Shown here: positions 46,613 through 54,883 of the stretch, one piece after another | How positions within the stretch are numbered: the first letter of the stretch is position 1 | How the letters are laid out: the number at the start of each line of letters is the position of its first letter | From: Azospirillum brasilense | Lineage (GTDB): Bacteria; Pseudomonadota; Alphaproteobacteria; Azospirillales; Azospirillaceae | Assembly: GCF_001315015.1 (NCBI RefSeq) | Contig: NZ_CP012915.1 | Location: 248,001-312,000, forward strand | Length of the DNA: 64,000 nucleotides | Direction of reading: 5' to 3' | Translations under genes and position numbers: made by a program | The notes under the pieces: model-generated | What the model saw: the letters and a program-made list of their open reading frames with translations, nothing else | Databases searched by the model: none | What the model was told of the DNA's origin: nothing

Positions 46613-47095
46613 ATGGCTTTCCCGACCGAAATGGCCGGCAATGATGGTGCCGACGGCAGGGAGCGTTGCGACGTCACCCTTTGCACCGTCCCCGCCGAGT
46701 CCATCCACAGCCGCATCCGCCGCGTCCATCAGCGCGCCACGGCGATGCTGAGCGATGCGTTGACCGACTTCAACCTGACGGCGCCGCAATGGGCGGCGCT
46801 GGCGGCGCTGTACCAGCACGGGCCGATGTCGCAGATCGATCTGGGCCGCAGCATCGCGATGGACCCCGCCACAATGCAGGGTGTGGTGGTGCGGCTCATC
46901 GACCGCGGCTATCTCCTGCGCAGTCCCGACAGCCTGGATCGCCGCCGCAACCTCGTCAGGCTGGCCGACAGCGGGCGCCGGGTGGTAGAGGCGGCCGGAC
47001 CGGCCATCGCGCGGGCGGAAGCCGAATTGACCGGGCGCCTGTCCGTGGACGAACGGCATCGCCTGGCCGATCTGCTGGCCCGCTTGGGCGCGTGA
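46613..47095 (+). CDS. MarR-family transcriptional regulator
   Basis: A 160-residue winged-helix regulator. NLTAPQWAALAALYQHGPMSQIDLGRSIAMDPATMQGVVVRLIDRGYLLRSPDSLDRRRNLVRLADSGRRVVEAA (about residues 53-125) is the MarR core with the DxRRN wing. The ATG at 46613 is the first in the frame. No clear target gene is adjacent. Confidence 0.85.
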   Translation: MAFPTEMAGNDGADGRERCDVTLCTVPAESIHSRIRRVHQRATAMLSDALTDFNLTAPQWAALAALYQHGPMSQIDLGRSIAMDPATMQGVVVRLIDRGYLLRSPDSLDRRRNLVRLADSGRRVVEAAGPAIARAEAELTGRLSVDERHRLADLLARLGA

Positions 47096-47414
47096 AACCC
47101 GGCGTTGCGGCGGAAACGGTGGGTGGGGCCAATGGTCCGGGTTAGCCCAAGTTATGCACATTCACCTGAACGCCGTCCTTGACTCTGCGAATGTTGCTTT
47201 TTTGTTTTTCCAGACCCGTTTGGAACCGTTAAAACCCACAAAAGCCGGGCAATTCCGCCATTTCAGCAGTGCCTGAAATTTGGGCAATTTGCTCGGGGCC
47301 GTGGATTCACGGCCATGCTCACAGGTTGCCCCCGGATTCGCTCACAGAGTTACCCACAGCTTCTGGGGATATCCCGATATTGCGGATAGAGTTGCCCGTC
47401 TGCAGCCTGTCCAC
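47096..47414. other. Intergenic region with A/T-rich tract and two DnaA-box-like sites
   Basis: This 319-bp gap between convergent MarR and secreted-protein genes contains TTATGCACA (47152-47160, a perfect TTATNCACA match), TTACCCACA (47350-47358, one mismatch) and a T-rich tract near 47191-47213. No gene or clear terminator is seen. Two such 9-mers can occur by chance, so an origin is not claimed. Confidence 0.35.
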
Positions 47415-47813
47415 TCAGCCGATCACCCGCCATTGCCCGTCGGGGTCCAGACAGGCGGTTCCGACCAGCGTCGCGGGGCGTCCGCCGACGACGCCGGGCA
47501 TCTGGAAATCGCGGCAATAGCGCCCGCCGGGGCCGAGATAGGTGGGTGAGGTCCGGGTGGCCAGTGGTGCCGCCGGCACCGGCTGGGGGACCGGCACGTA
47601 GGCCGAGGGCGGATAGGCCACGGGCGGATAGAATGCGGGTGGTGGCGGAACGTAGACGGGGGGTGGAAAGCCGAAGGCCAGAGGCAGCGTGACGCTGAAG
47701 CCGAAAAAGTTGCCCCCATGCCAGCCGCCGCCGGCGAACACCGGGGCCGGCATCATCAGAAGGGCGGGCAGGAGCAGGGAGCACAGCCGCGCTGAAGCCG
47801 GGAAGGGGGTCAT
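47415..47813 (-). CDS. Secreted protein with proline-rich middle and 17-kDa-antigen-like end
   Basis: A 132-residue protein with a signal peptide (about residues 1-28, ending VFAG), a Pro/Tyr/Val-rich stretch (about 48-88) and a C-terminal GRYCRDFQMPGVVGGRPATLVGTACLDPDGQW module like that of rickettsia-type surface antigen proteins (paired cysteines). It is likely periplasmic or outer-membrane associated. The ATG at 47813 is the natural start after GGGGG. Confidence 0.7.
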   Translation of the reverse strand: MTPFPASARLCSLLLPALLMMPAPVFAGGGWHGGNFFGFSVTLPLAFGFPPPVYVPPPPAFYPPVAYPPSAYVPVPQPVPAAPLATRTSPTYLGPGGRYCRDFQMPGVVGGRPATLVGTACLDPDGQWRVIG

Positions 47814-47867
47814 GGCATACCTCCGCCGCGGCGCGGGATGGGCGCCGCCGTAAGAAAGATGGGTACG

Positions 47868-47896
47868 AAAAAGGCGCCGTCGAGACGGCGCCTTTT
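47868..47896 (-). terminator. Intrinsic terminator of the L,D-transpeptidase gene
   Basis: GGCGCCGTC pairs with GACGGCGCC around a 2-nt loop (minus-strand stem AAAAGGCGCCGTC / GACGGCGCCTTTT), followed by a T tract on the minus strand, 36 nt past the stop. The A tract on the other side makes it able to work both ways. Confidence 0.85.
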
Positions 47897-47931
47897 CTAC
47901 GTTCTCAGAAGCGTGGTCCTGCGCGGCGGCG

Positions 47932-49533
47932 TCACATCGCCGTGCGGACGGCCTCGGCCCCGTTGCGCGTGTCGGCGGCGCGGGCCGGGGTGGTCGTGGA
48001 GGAGGACTGGGCGGGCGCCGGGGCCGGCTGCGGAGCGGCGGCCGGGGTCGGACGGACGGGCTTCGGTTCCACCCGGCGCGGGGCCGAGACGGTGCCGGCT
48101 GTGGGGGACTGGCCGGCCGACGGAGCGGCCGAACTGGTCGGCACATCGTCGTAGATGCCCGGATGCACCCGCACGGTGCCGTCCGTCTCCACCGTGGAGG
48201 TCCAGTAGACGAAGCGGACCGGCACGGCGTTGGGCAGGGAGACCGTCTTGGTCTTGCCGCTGTCGAGCTGCCGCTCGATCGCCGCGGAGTCGAGCTTGGC
48301 GGGGCGCAGCAGGGTTTCCGCGACCATCCGCGCGTCGGCCAGCCGCACGCAGCCGGAACTGGCGGCGCGCAGGTCGCGCTCGAACAGCCGCGGGTCGTTG
48401 GTGCCGTGCAGGAAGATGCCGTCGCCGTTGGTCAGGTTGAAGCGGAAGCGGCCGAGGGCGTTGTCGTCGCCGGGCTTCTGGACGATGCGGATGCGCTCCG
48501 GCGTCACCTGCCACCAGTTGATGCTTTCCGGCACCACTTCGACCCCGTCCAGATAGACGACGGCGTCCTTGATGCCGGTGTTGCCCTTCTTGCGCAGCAC
48601 CGGCAGCTTGTCCTCGACCAGAACGGTCGGCGGCACGGTCCAGGTCGGGTTGATCGTCACGCTGGTGACGCGGTCCTGGAGCAGCGGGGTCTGGCGCGAC
48701 GGGCGGCCGACCACGGCGCGCATGGTGAAGTTCAGCTTGCCGCGCTCGATGAAGGACACGGTCTGGCTGGGCAGGTTGACCAGGATCACCGTGTCCGGAA
48801 CGGACGTCTGGAAGGCGCGCATCGACGCGGTGGCGCCGCGCATCAGCTTGGCGGCCTCCTTGGGTGTGCGGTCGAGTGCCTGGCGCGTGACCTCGCCGAC
48901 CTTGCCGTCCTGCATCAGCCCTTCGGAAAGCTGGAAGGCGCGGACCGCCACTTCAAGAGTGTCGTCGAAGGTCTCCGTCCACTGCTCCTGGTTCAGGAAG
49001 CCCAGCTCGATCAGCCGGGTGGACAGCCGGCCGACGCGGTCGGCGGTGCGCGCCCGCACCTGGATGGTCAGGGCCGGGGGCGGGGGCAGTACCTCCACCA
49101 CCGTGCCGGGCGTCGCCGTTCCGCTGAGCGCGTTGCCGGGCGTCGCCGACGGATCGGCCTGCGGGATCGGTTCGGCGGGCGGAGTCACGACGACCGTCGG
49201 CGCCGTCCCGGCTGCGGGGGCGGTGCCCTCCGGCACGTCGGACGGGCGCACGGGGCCGGGGGCCACCACGTCGACCATGCCGCCGTCGCCCTTCTTCAGG
49301 ACGGAACCATAGCCCACGCGCGTTTGCTGCACGCGGGGCATGGCTTCCAGTTCGGCGGCGCGCTGGTCGATCCGCGCGATCCAGGTTCCCACGACATCCC
49401 GGCCCGTGGAAGAGGTGCCCGAAGCGGTGGACGGCGCGGCCTGCACGGGCAGGGCGAGCAGCCCGGCGAGGAGGCACGCGGCGACCCTCGCTCCGAGGGC
49501 GGGCCGGGCGCAGGTGCGAATGGTCGTCAGCAT
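47932..49533 (-). CDS. L,D-transpeptidase (YkuD) with peptidoglycan-binding domain
   Basis: A 533-residue secreted enzyme that cross-links peptidoglycan or attaches proteins to it. It has a signal peptide (ends VQA), a Pro/Ala-rich linker, a PG_binding_1-like repeat (RLSTRLIELGFLNQEQWTETFDDTLEVAVRAFQ), and the YkuD domain (about 265-430) with HGTNDPRLFERDLRAASSGCVRLAD, the catalytic His/Cys motif. The C-terminal tail is Pro/Ala rich. The ATG at 49533 is chosen; codons upstream of it are not coding. It is divergent from the D,D-carboxypeptidase gene, another peptidoglycan enzyme. Confidence 0.9.
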   Translation of the reverse strand: MLTTIRTCARPALGARVAACLLAGLLALPVQAAPSTASGTSSTGRDVVGTWIARIDQRAAELEAMPRVQQTRVGYGSVLKKGDGGMVDVVAPGPVRPSDVPEGTAPAAGTAPTVVVTPPAEPIPQADPSATPGNALSGTATPGTVVEVLPPPPALTIQVRARTADRVGRLSTRLIELGFLNQEQWTETFDDTLEVAVRAFQLSEGLMQDGKVGEVTRQALDRTPKEAAKLMRGATASMRAFQTSVPDTVILVNLPSQTVSFIERGKLNFTMRAVVGRPSRQTPLLQDRVTSVTINPTWTVPPTVLVEDKLPVLRKKGNTGIKDAVVYLDGVEVVPESINWWQVTPERIRIVQKPGDDNALGRFRFNLTNGDGIFLHGTNDPRLFERDLRAASSGCVRLADARMVAETLLRPAKLDSAAIERQLDSGKTKTVSLPNAVPVRFVYWTSTVETDGTVRVHPGIYDDVPTSSAAPSAGQSPTAGTVSAPRRVEPKPVRPTPAAAPQPAPAPAQSSSTTTPARAADTRNGAEAVRTAM

Positions 49534-49868
49534 AATCGAAGCATCCCACGCGGCGATGAACAGACGGCTAACGAAAGGCTCTGTCCAGACGTGAGGTCGC
49601 ATGGACGACACGCGGGAACCAGCGCCCTTTCGGCATAAGACATCTGACGCCCGCGGCGGCGCGGCACAAGTGACATCGCTCTGGATGATGCTTCTGTGCC
49701 ACAATGTGCACAGCAGAGTTGCCGCTGGGACACAGGCAATGGTGGATCCGTTGTGATCGATTGGTACCAGCTGATTGGTAAACGGCGACGCTCACGCCAG
49801 AACCGCAAAATCACACAAGGCTTCAGAGATTCGACACATTTTTTGTTAACCGCTTTCAGGGTACAGGA

Positions 49869-49894
49869 GGCGACCATCTCTCCATCCGGTCGCC
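49869..49894 (+). promoter_or_regulatory. Hairpin between a strong ribosome binding site and the carboxypeptidase start codon
   Basis: AGGAGG (49865-49870) is 27 nt from the ATG, too far for direct use. A 7-bp stem (GGCGACC at 49869-49875, GGTCGCC at 49888-49894) lies between. If folded, it brings the ribosome binding site within a few nucleotides of the ATG; if it fully forms it also covers two of the GG bases. This looks like a translational control element. Confidence 0.45.
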
Positions 49895-49897
49895 ATC

Positions 49898-51031
49898 ATG
49901 CCGCGTTCGCCGTACGGTTTCGTCCTGCCGCTGCTTCTGTCCCTGGCCATTGCCACGCCCGTCGCCTTCAACCCTGCGGACGCCCTCGCCAAGGCGGCCC
50001 AGGAGACGGTGCACAAGCAGGCGCCCAAGCCCACCGCCAAGACGGCCGCCAAGGCTGCGCCCCAGAAGGCCGCAGCGTCCAAGACCGCGGCGAAGCCCGC
50101 CGCCGTCCGGACCGTGCACAAGGCCGCCGTCCACAAATCGGCCACCCACAAGGCCACCGTCCGCAAGGCCACCGTCCACCGTACGGGCAAGGCGCGCCGC
50201 GCGGGGCGCGTCGCCGCCGGGGCCGCCGCGGGCACCGTGGCGGGCGCCGCCGTCTTCCGCCCGGTCCACGCCTATGTGCTGATGGACGCGCAGTCGGGCC
50301 GGGTGCTCGATTCGGAGAACGCCGACACGCTGACCTACCCGGCGTCGCTGACCAAGATGATGACCCTGCTCCTGACCTTCGAGGCGCTGGAGCGGGGCAC
50401 GCTGCGGCTGGACCAGGAACTGCCGGTGTCGCGCCACGCCACCAACCAGAAGCCCTCGCGCCTCAATCTCGCCGTCGGCTCGACCATCCGGGTGGAGGAC
50501 GCGATCCTGGCCCTGACGGTGAAATCGGCCAACGACGTCGCCGTCGTGCTCGCCGAAGCGCTGGGCGGCAGCGAGGAGCAGTTCGCCGAGATGATGACCG
50601 CGAAGGCGCAGGCGCTGGGCATGACCAGCACCACCTTCCGCAACGCCTCCGGCCTGCCGCACAAGGAGCAGCGCACCACAGCCCGCGACATGGCCCGCCT
50701 GTCGCGCGCCGTCGTGTCCCGCCCGGCGCGGGAATACGCCTATTTCTCGCGCACGCGTTTCGACTGGAACGGCGCGGTGGTGCCCGGCCACAACCGGCTG
50801 CTCGGCCGAGTCGAAGGCTATGACGGCATCAAGACGGGCTTCATCAATCTCAGCGGCTTCAACCTCGCCGGCAGCGCCAGCCGCAACGGCCAGCGCCTGG
50901 TCGCCGTCGTGCTGGGCGGCACCACCGCCGCCGCCCGCGACCGCGAGGTCGCCGAACTTCTGGAGCAGGGCTTCGGCTCGGCGCCTCCCAAGCAGACGGT
51001 GGCCGTCACCGACGTGAAGGCCGTCCGATAA
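49898..51031 (+). CDS. D-alanyl-D-alanine carboxypeptidase (penicillin-binding protein) with H1-like segment
   Basis: A 377-residue DacA-type serine peptidase. It has a signal-anchor-like N-terminus (1-30) and then an unusual Lys/Ala/His/Thr-rich segment (about 31-105; repeats such as HKATVRKATVHRTG) that resembles histone H1 tails. The catalytic domain follows (about 122-350) with SLTK (S150, K153), SAN and KTG motifs all intact. It trims pentapeptide side chains in the periplasm. The start is the ATG at 49898. Confidence 0.9.
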   Translation: MPRSPYGFVLPLLLSLAIATPVAFNPADALAKAAQETVHKQAPKPTAKTAAKAAPQKAAASKTAAKPAAVRTVHKAAVHKSATHKATVRKATVHRTGKARRAGRVAAGAAAGTVAGAAVFRPVHAYVLMDAQSGRVLDSENADTLTYPASLTKMMTLLLTFEALERGTLRLDQELPVSRHATNQKPSRLNLAVGSTIRVEDAILALTVKSANDVAVVLAEALGGSEEQFAEMMTAKAQALGMTSTTFRNASGLPHKEQRTTARDMARLSRAVVSRPAREYAYFSRTRFDWNGAVVPGHNRLLGRVEGYDGIKTGFINLSGFNLAGSASRNGQRLVAVVLGGTTAAARDREVAELLEQGFGSAPPKQTVAVTDVKAVR

Positions 51032-51041
51032 AGCTTTCTCC

Positions 51042-51350
51042 TCATGGCTCCGCCGACCGCTTGCGGTCGGCGTGGCCCAGCGGCTTGTCGGGGGCGATGT
51101 GGTCGCGCACCCGCTGTTTCAGTTCGGTGATGTCGGGGAAGCGGCCCTCCTCCTTGCGCGACCAGACCACCGCCGCGCCGCGCCGCACCTCGAAGATGCC
51201 CCCGGTGCCGGGCATCAGGGTGACGCCGCCCAGCTCGTCCTCGAAGGTGGTCAGAAGCTCCTGCGCCATCCAGGCCGCGCGCAGCATCCAGCGGCACTGG
51301 CGGCAATACTCGATCTGAAGGATGGGCCGGTCGGGGGCTTCGCTGGTCAC
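51042..51350 (-). CDS. SelT/SelW/SelH-like thioredoxin-fold protein
   Basis: A 102-residue protein with the Rdx-family CxxC motif (C16-R-Q-C19) after an ILQIEYC strand, followed by a helix with LTTFEDELGGVTLMPGTGGIFEVRRG. Bacterial members use two cysteines in place of selenocysteine. It is convergent with the carboxypeptidase gene (10-bp gap). Probable redox role. Confidence 0.8.
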   Translation of the reverse strand: MTSEAPDRPILQIEYCRQCRWMLRAAWMAQELLTTFEDELGGVTLMPGTGGIFEVRRGAAVVWSRKEEGRFPDITELKQRVRDHIAPDKPLGHADRKRSAEP

Positions 51351-51540
51351 GGTCCGCGCTCCTGTCGCTTGGTCTGTCGTCCGTATAGGGTGTTGCCGAA
51401 CGGCTTGTCATCCAAGCCCTTCGCGCTGTTCCGTTCGAAGAAGGGGCGTTGCGGCCTCCCCACAGAGCGGTATCGCCAAAGACGCTTTGCCTCGCGCCCC
51501 CCTCAGGCGCTTCTCTGGAGCCGGAGCAACGAGGTGGAGC

Positions 51541-51987
51541 ATGCCGGTACACACCGCGAAGCGCCTGTGGCGCCAGGAAAAGGGCTGCGGATTCTGTATG
51601 CGGTCGGAAACCGGCGCGCTGTGGTGCCGGGGCCTGTGCCGTGACGTCTCCCTCACCGAGCTGGTCCACCGCGTGCATGCGGTCCGCGACAACGCCATGC
51701 GGCTGGAGGTCTCCACCCTGCTGGTGACCAGGCCGGCGCCCCTGCGCGCCGTGCCCGGCGACGAGAACGCGCCAGCCGCACGCGCCGCCCAGCTCCGCGG
51801 CGCCGTGGTGGACAGCATGGTGCGCAGCCTGTACCGCCTGCGCACGAGCGCCAGCGCGATGGCGCGCTCCGCCGACCGGCTGGAGGCCACCCGCAAGGCG
51901 CTGAGCCTCTGCAAGGGGGGAGCCGTGTCCGTCGATCCCCCATCCGCAGGCCGTTCCCTTTCCCTGTGCCGCCCCAATCGGGTATGA
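51541..51987 (+). CDS. Hypothetical protein with an N-terminal four-cysteine cluster
   Basis: A 148-residue protein starting MPVHTAKRLWRQEKGCGFCMRSE. Cysteines C16, C19, C29 and C33 form a CX2C-X9-CX3C cluster that could bind zinc or an iron-sulfur centre, followed by an Arg/Ala-rich helical region and a Ser/Pro tail. The ATG at 51541 has GAGGTGGAG just upstream. No family recognised. It is divergent from the SelW-like gene, across a 190-bp gap with no other gene. Confidence 0.5.
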   Translation: MPVHTAKRLWRQEKGCGFCMRSETGALWCRGLCRDVSLTELVHRVHAVRDNAMRLEVSTLLVTRPAPLRAVPGDENAPAARAAQLRGAVVDSMVRSLYRLRTSASAMARSADRLEATRKALSLCKGGAVSVDPPSAGRSLSLCRPNRV

Positions 51988-52012
51988 CGCTGAAGAGCGT
52001 CCGGAACGGCCA

Positions 52013-52041
52013 TCGTCACGCGGCTGTCATGGTTCTGGCGT
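52013..52041 (+). promoter_or_regulatory. Pho-box-like site upstream of the ferric/phosphonate-type ABC transporter
   Basis: CTGTCAT (52024-52030, perfect), GGTT, CTGGCGT (52035-52041), with a weaker TCGTCAC 11 bp before (52013-52019), gives three tandem half-sites at 11-bp spacing, the layout of PhoB boxes. It is about 84 bp upstream of the binding-protein ATG. Confidence 0.5.
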
Positions 52042-52124
52042 AAACAAGGGCCTTCGTTCGCATACCGGGGCACTCCAGTGAGGCTCCGGACCGGCGGAGA
52101 CGACCAGAGAGGGAAACGGGAGAC

Positions 52125-53153
52125 ATGAAGGCCAAGCGCACACACCTCGCCGCCGCGTTCGCGGCCATCGGGACGACCATCGCCGCCGCCGCCGGCGCGC
52201 TTCTGCTGGCCTTGCCCGCCCACGCCGCCACGGACGGGCCCGCCGGCAAGCTGGTGCTCTACACCTCGCAGCTCGAAGCCGACGCCAAGCAGACGGTGGA
52301 CGCCTTCAAGGCCAAGAACCCCGGCGTCGAGGTCGAATGGGTCCGCAGCGGCACGACCGAGCTGATGAACAAACTGCGCGCCGAGATCGCCGCGGGCAGC
52401 CCGCAGGCCGACCTGCTGCTGATCGCCGACGCCGTGACCATGGAGTCGCTGAAGGCGGAGAAACGCCTGCTGGCCTACAAGGACGCGCCGGTTCAGGGCT
52501 ACCGCCCCGGCACCCACGATCCGGACGGCACGTGGTTCGCCACCAAGCTGATCACCACCGGCATCGCCTACAACACGGCGGCGCCGATGAAGCCCTCCTC
52601 CTGGCTCGACCTGCTGAAGCCGGAAGCCAAGGGCACCACCGTGATGCCCAGCCCCCTCTACTCCGGCGCTGCGGCCATCCACATGGCCGCCGTGAAGGAG
52701 CAGCCGGATCTCGGCATGGCCTTCTACGAGAAGCTCCAGGCCAACGGGACCACCGCGGCCAAAGGCAACGGCGGCATCCTGAAGTCGGTGGCCAGCGGCG
52801 AGAAGCTGTACGGCGTCATCGTCGACTATCTGCCGATCCGCGAGCAGGCCAAGGGCGCCCCGGTCGCCTTCGTCTTCCCCAAGGAGGGCGTCAGCGCGGT
52901 GACCGAGCCGGTCGCCATCCTGAACACCAGCAAGAATCCCGACGCCGCCAAGGCCTTCATCGCCTTCCTGCTGAGCAAGGAAGGCCAGGAGCTGGCCTCC
53001 CGCCAGGGCTTCCTGCCGGCGCTGCCGGGGGTGGCGCCGCCGGCCGGCTTCCCGGATACCTCCTTCATCTCGCTGATGCCCTATGACCCGGCCAAGGCCC
53101 TGAAGGACGACGAGGCCAACAAGAAGGACTTCGCCGACCTGTTCGGCGGCTAA
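52125..53153 (+). CDS. ABC transporter substrate-binding protein, FbpA/PhnS-like
   Basis: A 342-residue periplasmic protein with a signal peptide (about 1-34, LPAHA). KLVLYTSQLEADAKQTVDAFKAKNPGVEVEWVRSGTTELMNKL is the start typical of the iron/2-aminoethylphosphonate binding family. The tyrosine pair that ligates iron in FbpA is not clear (only VDYLPIREQAKG is seen near it). Together with the Pho-like box this makes a phosphonate or other phospho-compound at least as likely as iron. GGGAGAC precedes the ATG. Confidence 0.8.
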   Translation: MKAKRTHLAAAFAAIGTTIAAAAGALLLALPAHAATDGPAGKLVLYTSQLEADAKQTVDAFKAKNPGVEVEWVRSGTTELMNKLRAEIAAGSPQADLLLIADAVTMESLKAEKRLLAYKDAPVQGYRPGTHDPDGTWFATKLITTGIAYNTAAPMKPSSWLDLLKPEAKGTTVMPSPLYSGAAAIHMAAVKEQPDLGMAFYEKLQANGTTAAKGNGGILKSVASGEKLYGVIVDYLPIREQAKGAPVAFVFPKEGVSAVTEPVAILNTSKNPDAAKAFIAFLLSKEGQELASRQGFLPALPGVAPPAGFPDTSFISLMPYDPAKALKDDEANKKDFADLFGG

Positions 53154-53155
53154 GA

Positions 53156-54883
53156 ATGAGTCTGGCCACACTCAACGACCGGCGGCCTTTCCGCGCCGCC
53201 GGTCGTTTTTCCGTTTCCGGGGCGCCGCTGCTGTTCGCGCTGGCCGGGCTGATCGTCCTGCTGCCGATCCTGCGGCTGGTGTGGGAGGTCGCCGGACCGA
53301 TGGCGGGGGGCGACCTGACGGCGCTGACCCGCGTGCTGACGTCCAAGATGACGTGGCGCGCCACCGGGAACAGCGTCGCCATCGCGGCGGGGGCCACGGT
53401 TGTCGCGGCGGCGCTCGGCGTGCCCTTCGCGCTGCTCTGCGGCCTGACCGACCTGCGTGGCAAGACGGCGTTGGCCTTCTGCCTGATCCTGCCGCTGATG
53501 ATCCCGGCGCAGATCGTCGCCTTGTCCTGGATTCACCTCGCCGGGTCGGGCAGCCCGCTGCTGAAGCCGCTGGGCCTCGCCCCGGCGCCGGGCACGCCGA
53601 ACCCGGTCTATTCCTCCGCCGGGATGATCCTGGTGATGGGGATCGAGCACGCGCCGCTGGTCTTCCTAGCGTTGCGCGCCGCCCTGCGCGCCGTGCCGCG
53701 CGATCTGGTGGAGGCGGCGCAGGCGGCGGGCGCCCGCCGCGGGCGGGTGTTGCGCACCATCGTCCTGCCGCTCAGCCTGCCGGGGCTGGCCGCCGGGCTG
53801 GCCCTGTCCTTCGTCGCGGCGCTTGGCAATTTCGGGGTTCCGGCGCTGCTCGGCATCCCGGCGGGGATTCCGGTTCTGCCGACGCTGATCTACCGGCGGC
53901 TGGCCGGCTTCGGCCCGTCGGTCCTGCCGGAGGTCGCGGTTCTGGCCGTGCTCATCGGCGCCATCGCCTGCGTCGGCATCGCCGCGCAGATGGCCCTCCA
54001 GGCGCGGGTGGACGCGCGGGTGATCGGCGGCTCGGCGCCCGCAGCGGTGCTGCGGCTGGGCCGGGCGCGGCGCCCCTTGGAAATCCTCTGCTGGACGGTG
54101 GTGGCGCTGATCCTGGCGGCGCCGTTGGCGGCGCTGGCCTCGACCAGCCTGATCCGTGTCTACGGTCTGCCGCTGGGGCCGGAGACGGCGACGCTGGCGC
54201 ATTACGCGACGGTGCTGGGACTCGATCAGGTGGGGCGGGCCTTCACCAACTCCTTCGTGCTGTCGGGGGTGGCGGCGCTGCTGCTGGTCCTGCTGGCGAT
54301 CCCTCTGGCCCACGCGATGGCCGGGCCGGGAAAGGGCGGGCGGCTGGTCCGCGCCGTCGGTGTGCTGATCGAGCTGCCGCACGCGGTGCCCGGCGTGGTG
54401 CTGGCCATCGGCTGCATCCTGGTCTTCCTGAAGCCGCTGCCGCTGCTGGGGGTGAGCCTCTACGGCACGCTGGGGATCATCCTGGCGGCCTATCTGGCGC
54501 GTTTCCTGTCGCTGGCCCTGCGCCCGGCCCAGGCCGCCTGCGCCGCTCTGGACCCGGCGATGGAGGAGGCGGCGCGGGCCTGCGGCGCCGGTCCGTTGCG
54601 CCGTCTGCGCACCATCGTCGCTCCGCTGGTGGCCCCGGCGGCGGCGGCGGGCGGCGTGCTGGTGTTCCTGACCGCCTTCAACGAGCTGACCGTGTCGATC
54701 CTGCTGTGGTCGCAGGGGCGGGAGACGCTGGGCGTCGTCGTCTACGCGCTGGAGGAGGGCGGCAGCCCGACGCTCGCCGCGGCGCTGAGCGTGGTGACGA
54801 TTGCCGTAGTGGTGACGGTGCTGCTGGCGGTCGGCTGGCTGGGGCGGCGGTTGCCGGCGGGGATCATTCCCTGGCGGGGGTGA
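53156..54883 (+). CDS. ABC transporter permease, duplicated FbpB/PhnU type
   Basis: A 575-residue inner-membrane protein with about 12 helices in two homologous halves. Both ATPase-docking loops are present (VEAAQAAGARRGRVLRTIVLPLSLPGLAAG near residue 185, and EEAARACGAGPLRRLRTIVAPLVAPAAAAG near 480). It starts 2 bp after the binding-protein gene. Its last 20 bp overlap the end of the convergent ATPase gene. Confidence 0.88.
   Translation: MSLATLNDRRPFRAAGRFSVSGAPLLFALAGLIVLLPILRLVWEVAGPMAGGDLTALTRVLTSKMTWRATGNSVAIAAGATVVAAALGVPFALLCGLTDLRGKTALAFCLILPLMIPAQIVALSWIHLAGSGSPLLKPLGLAPAPGTPNPVYSSAGMILVMGIEHAPLVFLALRAALRAVPRDLVEAAQAAGARRGRVLRTIVLPLSLPGLAAGLALSFVAALGNFGVPALLGIPAGIPVLPTLIYRRLAGFGPSVLPEVAVLAVLIGAIACVGIAAQMALQARVDARVIGGSAPAAVLRLGRARRPLEILCWTVVALILAAPLAALASTSLIRVYGLPLGPETATLAHYATVLGLDQVGRAFTNSFVLSGVAALLLVLLAIPLAHAMAGPGKGGRLVRAVGVLIELPHAVPGVVLAIGCILVFLKPLPLLGVSLYGTLGIILAAYLARFLSLALRPAQAACAALDPAMEEAARACGAGPLRRLRTIVAPLVAPAAAAGGVLVFLTAFNELTVSILLWSQGRETLGVVVYALEEGGSPTLAAALSVVTIAVVVTVLLAVGWLGRRLPAGIIPWRG

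Noticed and set aside
47096..47414. Replication origin
   Set aside because: Only two DnaA-like 9-mers and no origin-linked genes nearby; this can occur by chance.
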